16,403 nt of DNA, from positions 1 through 16,403 of the forward strand of contig DUPR01000032.1 of NCBI GenBank assembly GCA_012838205.1, in the 5' to 3' direction. This DNA is from Methanobacterium sp. Lineage in GTDB: Archaea > Methanobacteriota > Methanobacteria > Methanobacteriales > Methanobacteriaceae. The translations under genes were made by a program, and so were the position numbers. The notes under the pieces were generated by a model. The model made no database searches. It saw nothing but the letters and a program-made list of their open reading frames with translations, and was not told the DNA's origin. Shown here piece by piece: positions 14,811-16,403 of this stretch. Position 1 is the stretch's first letter; every line of letters starts with the position of its first letter.

Positions 14811-15767
14811 TTGGAACCACCATGTTTACCTGACACTCAGGAAAAATCACCTACCATCCCCGTGCACCTCACCAGAGTAGGGGTCAAAGGGGTTAAAAAA
14901 CTCTTAAAAATTGAAAGAGATAAGAAAAGACCCATAGTTCTCATACCCACCTTCGATGCATATGTGGATCTTCCCAGCACACAGCGAGGAATTCATATGT
15001 CACGAAATCCGGAAGCTATCAGTGAAGTTTTAGAAGAAGCTGTTGAAGGTAACGTAGTAGAAATAGAGTCATTATGTGCTGAAATCGTCAACTTGCTTCT
15101 TGAAAAACATAAATATGCTAAAAGGGCAGAAGTTAGTATGAAAAGTGACTTTATGATCATGAAAAAGTCGCCAGTCACTAAACACCGAACACAAGAAATG
15201 ACCAATATCATGGCTGATGCCATTGGCTATCGTAATGACGATGAAGTTGTTATAAGGAAAATGATTGGAGCAGAAGTTGTTGGAATGACTGTGTGTCCCT
15301 GTGCACAGGAAACAATAAAAGAAAGTTCTAAACAGAAGCTTCAAGAATTTTTAGATGAAAAAACTATTGAAAAAGTCTTGGAAGCGGTTACGTTCGCATC
15401 TCACAATCAAAGAGGCAGGGGAAGCATCATGATTGAAGTTCCTGCCCAACAGATCATCAGGGGCGAAGATCTTATTAGGATAATTGAGGACTCGATGAGT
15501 TCATCAGTATGCGAATTATTAAAGAGGACTGATGAACACGCTGTTGTTGAACATGCTCATCAACATCCCATGTTCGTGGAAGACTGCGTGCGAAACATGT
15601 TACAAAAAATCGTTCAAGAATTTTCTCACCTGCCAGACGACACTCTCATTACTGCACGGCAAATAAACGAGGAGAGCATCCACCGTCACAATGCATTTGC
15701 AGAAAAAGTCGCCACAATGGGTGAACTTAAAGTAGAAATAATTAATGGTTTGGAGGAAACTAATTGA
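14811..15767 (+). CDS. mptA: GTP cyclohydrolase MptA (methanopterin pathway)
   Basis: The 318-residue protein is the archaeal COG1469/FolE2-type enzyme, an Fe(II)-dependent hydrolase that converts GTP to 7,8-dihydroneopterin 2',3'-cyclic phosphate as the first step of tetrahydromethanopterin synthesis. Visible signatures are LPDTQ (6-10), RVGVKGVKKL (22-31), TFDAYVDLPS (47-56), VCPCAQ (161-166), SHNQRG (197-202) and the HAHQHP cluster (248-253); cysteine and histidines in these blocks are the expected metal ligands. The TTG at 14811 is six bases after GGGGTGA, and the peptide begins just before LPDTQ as in relatives, so the non-ATG start is credible. The stop overlaps the TTG of the next gene (TTGA). 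It has its own promoter in the 175-base upstream gap. Confidence 0.95.
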   Translation: MEPPCLPDTQEKSPTIPVHLTRVGVKGVKKLLKIERDKKRPIVLIPTFDAYVDLPSTQRGIHMSRNPEAISEVLEEAVEGNVVEIESLCAEIVNLLLEKHKYAKRAEVSMKSDFMIMKKSPVTKHRTQEMTNIMADAIGYRNDDEVVIRKMIGAEVVGMTVCPCAQETIKESSKQKLQEFLDEKTIEKVLEAVTFASHNQRGRGSIMIEVPAQQIIRGEDLIRIIEDSMSSSVCELLKRTDEHAVVEHAHQHPMFVEDCVRNMLQKIVQEFSHLPDDTLITARQINEESIHRHNAFAEKVATMGELKVEIINGLEETN

Positions 15768-16201
15768 AAAGCCGAAATATTGCTGGACAGATCATGGGAG
15801 AGTTAGAAGCCTTTGATGGTTCTAAAGCAGCAATGGACACTTCCCAATTACTGATTGTTCGAGGAAGATCACGTCGGCGGATAAAACCAGAAGAACTTGG
15901 TTCTGTTATTTCTGAAGTTTTCAAGGGTTTAGGAGCTAAGAATCTGGACATGTATTCAGATGAAACAGCAGATATCATTACTATTTTAGATGAGCAAATC
16001 CGTTCTCATGTTGAAATTCAAGGAGAAACTGATGTATATGGAATTTATCGCCTTAAAGAATCTTTCGAAAGCATGAACTGTCATGCAGACTATGGGATGG
16101 GTCTTTTAGATGATATTGCTATTTTTTTGATTTTGTGGAAGGATAAAAGTGGTATGGGGCCTATGTTTGTTGAACTAGTTGTTTCTGTTTTGGAAGGATG
16201 A
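15764..16201 (+). CDS. small conserved archaeal protein coupled to mptA (possibly DUF2120)
   Basis: The 145-residue product is soluble and appears intact. TTG 15764 overlaps the mptA stop in a TTGA junction, and GGAGG at 15752-15756 sits seven bases before it inside the end of mptA, so translation is probably coupled. Features are a basic patch (RGRSRRRIKPEELG, 33-46), an acidic middle (MYSDETADIITILDEQI), a HVEIQGETDVYGIYRLKES block and a C-terminal hydrophobic helix-like stretch. I loosely associate it with DUF2120, but I recognise no catalytic motif. The tight coupling suggests a link with methanopterin synthesis or with mptA activity, which is inference only. An ATG at residue 11 is a less likely start. 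Confidence 0.82.
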   Translation: MKSRNIAGQIMGELEAFDGSKAAMDTSQLLIVRGRSRRRIKPEELGSVISEVFKGLGAKNLDMYSDETADIITILDEQIRSHVEIQGETDVYGIYRLKESFESMNCHADYGMGLLDDIAIFLILWKDKSGMGPMFVELVVSVLEG

Positions 16202-16252
16202 CAGCTATCTGAAACAATGAATGATATTTCACTACAACTATTTTTCAGCAAA

Positions 16253-16267
16253 GATTTTATTAAAATC
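16253..16267. promoter_or_regulatory. 15-base palindrome overlapping a TATA element
   Basis: GATTTTA-T-TAAAATC is a perfect inverted repeat with seven-base arms. Its centre resembles a TATA box, about 55 bases before ATG 16318, so it could be both promoter core and regulator site. Confidence 0.4.
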
Positions 16268-16317
16268 ATATCTGTGCACTTAAAAATCAATCTGGAGATT
16301 TTGGAAGGATAAAAAAA

Positions 16318-16403
16318 ATGTTATCCAAAGAAGAAATAGTTTCTCTGTTAAATGTTCAGGGAAACAATGTTTTAGATTTAATGAAGCAAGCCAATTCACT
16401 CCG
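16318..16403 (+). CDS. 5' end of a possible radical-SAM (BioB/HmdB-like) gene, cut by window
   Basis: AAGGAT at 16305-16310 precedes ATG 16318 with good spacing, and the frame is open to the end of the window (28 codons). The start, MLSKEEIVSLLNVQG, and then VLDLMKQANSL look like the helical N-terminal segment that precedes the cluster motif in BioB-type radical-SAM proteins, which include the Hmd cofactor enzyme HmdB/HcgA and the F420 enzyme CofH. The defining CxxxCxxC motif lies beyond the window, so the family assignment is a guess from the N-terminal pattern alone. Confidence 0.55.
   Translation, partial: MLSKEEIVSLLNVQGNNVLDLMKQANSL

Noticed and set aside
16190..16311. Repeated TTTTGGAAGGAT at the end of the 15764 gene and before ATG 16318
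   Set aside because: The second copy is a normal ribosome site and the first is coding sequence (VLEG stop); the resemblance is probably coincidental.

Overview
The window looks like chromosomal DNA of a mesophilic, AT-rich methanogenic archaeon of the order Methanobacteriales, most likely Methanobacterium or a close relative. The evidence is a methanopterin-pathway GTP cyclohydrolase (MptA), an archaeal Trm1 tRNA methyltransferase, an archaeal TraB-type membrane protein, the DUF1922 and MTH1187-type small proteins known from Methanothermobacter, tandem DUF4013 membrane proteins, TATA-type promoters and U-rich terminators. I saw no rRNA, tRNA, CRISPR array, insertion sequence or phage gene.

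Layout. Positions 1-1059 (+) carry the 3' part of a TraB-family gene, a possible 20-codon ORF and a DUF1922 zinc protein. Positions 1277-2875 (+) encode a GTPBP1-like translational GTPase. Positions 2899-3756 (-) encode a tRNA-thiolation PP-loop enzyme, divergent from and almost touching a thiamine-binding MTH1187-family gene (3792-4094, +). A DegT/DnrJ/EryC1 sugar aminotransferase (4105-5202, -) and a CPBP membrane protease (5403-6320, -) follow, then Trm1 (6566-7744, +) convergent with an unrecognised secreted or anchored protein (7795-8487, -). From 8818 to 11745 (+) there are three DUF4013 membrane proteins, each with its own promoter, separated by gaps that contain a probable gene relic and a hairpin. 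Positions 11746-12290 hold no convincing intact gene. Then come an Lrp/AsnC regulator (12291), a histone-deacetylase-family hydrolase (12842), an unknown cytoplasmic protein (13946), MptA (14811) coupled to a small conserved archaeal protein (15764), and the first 28 codons of what may be a radical-SAM protein (16318).

How the genes relate. Most are independent housekeeping genes: tRNA modification (thiolation, G26 dimethylation), translation-linked GTPase and methanopterin synthesis. Short distances or overlaps suggest co-transcription only for TraB/DUF1922 and for MptA with its downstream partner. The divergent pair at 3756/3792 must share a promoter region. Several published-style longest-ORF starts are probably wrong: Shine-Dalgarno placement and family alignment favour later starts at 3792, 8487, 10136, 11053 and 12842.

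I did not find a clear new defence or mobile system. The points most worth a second look are the PP-loop enzyme lacking its N-terminal zinc ribbon, the DUF4013 array with its palindromic upstream element, the three-frame gene relic at 9587-9854, the MptA-coupled small protein, and the minus-strand CxxC fragment near 12100.
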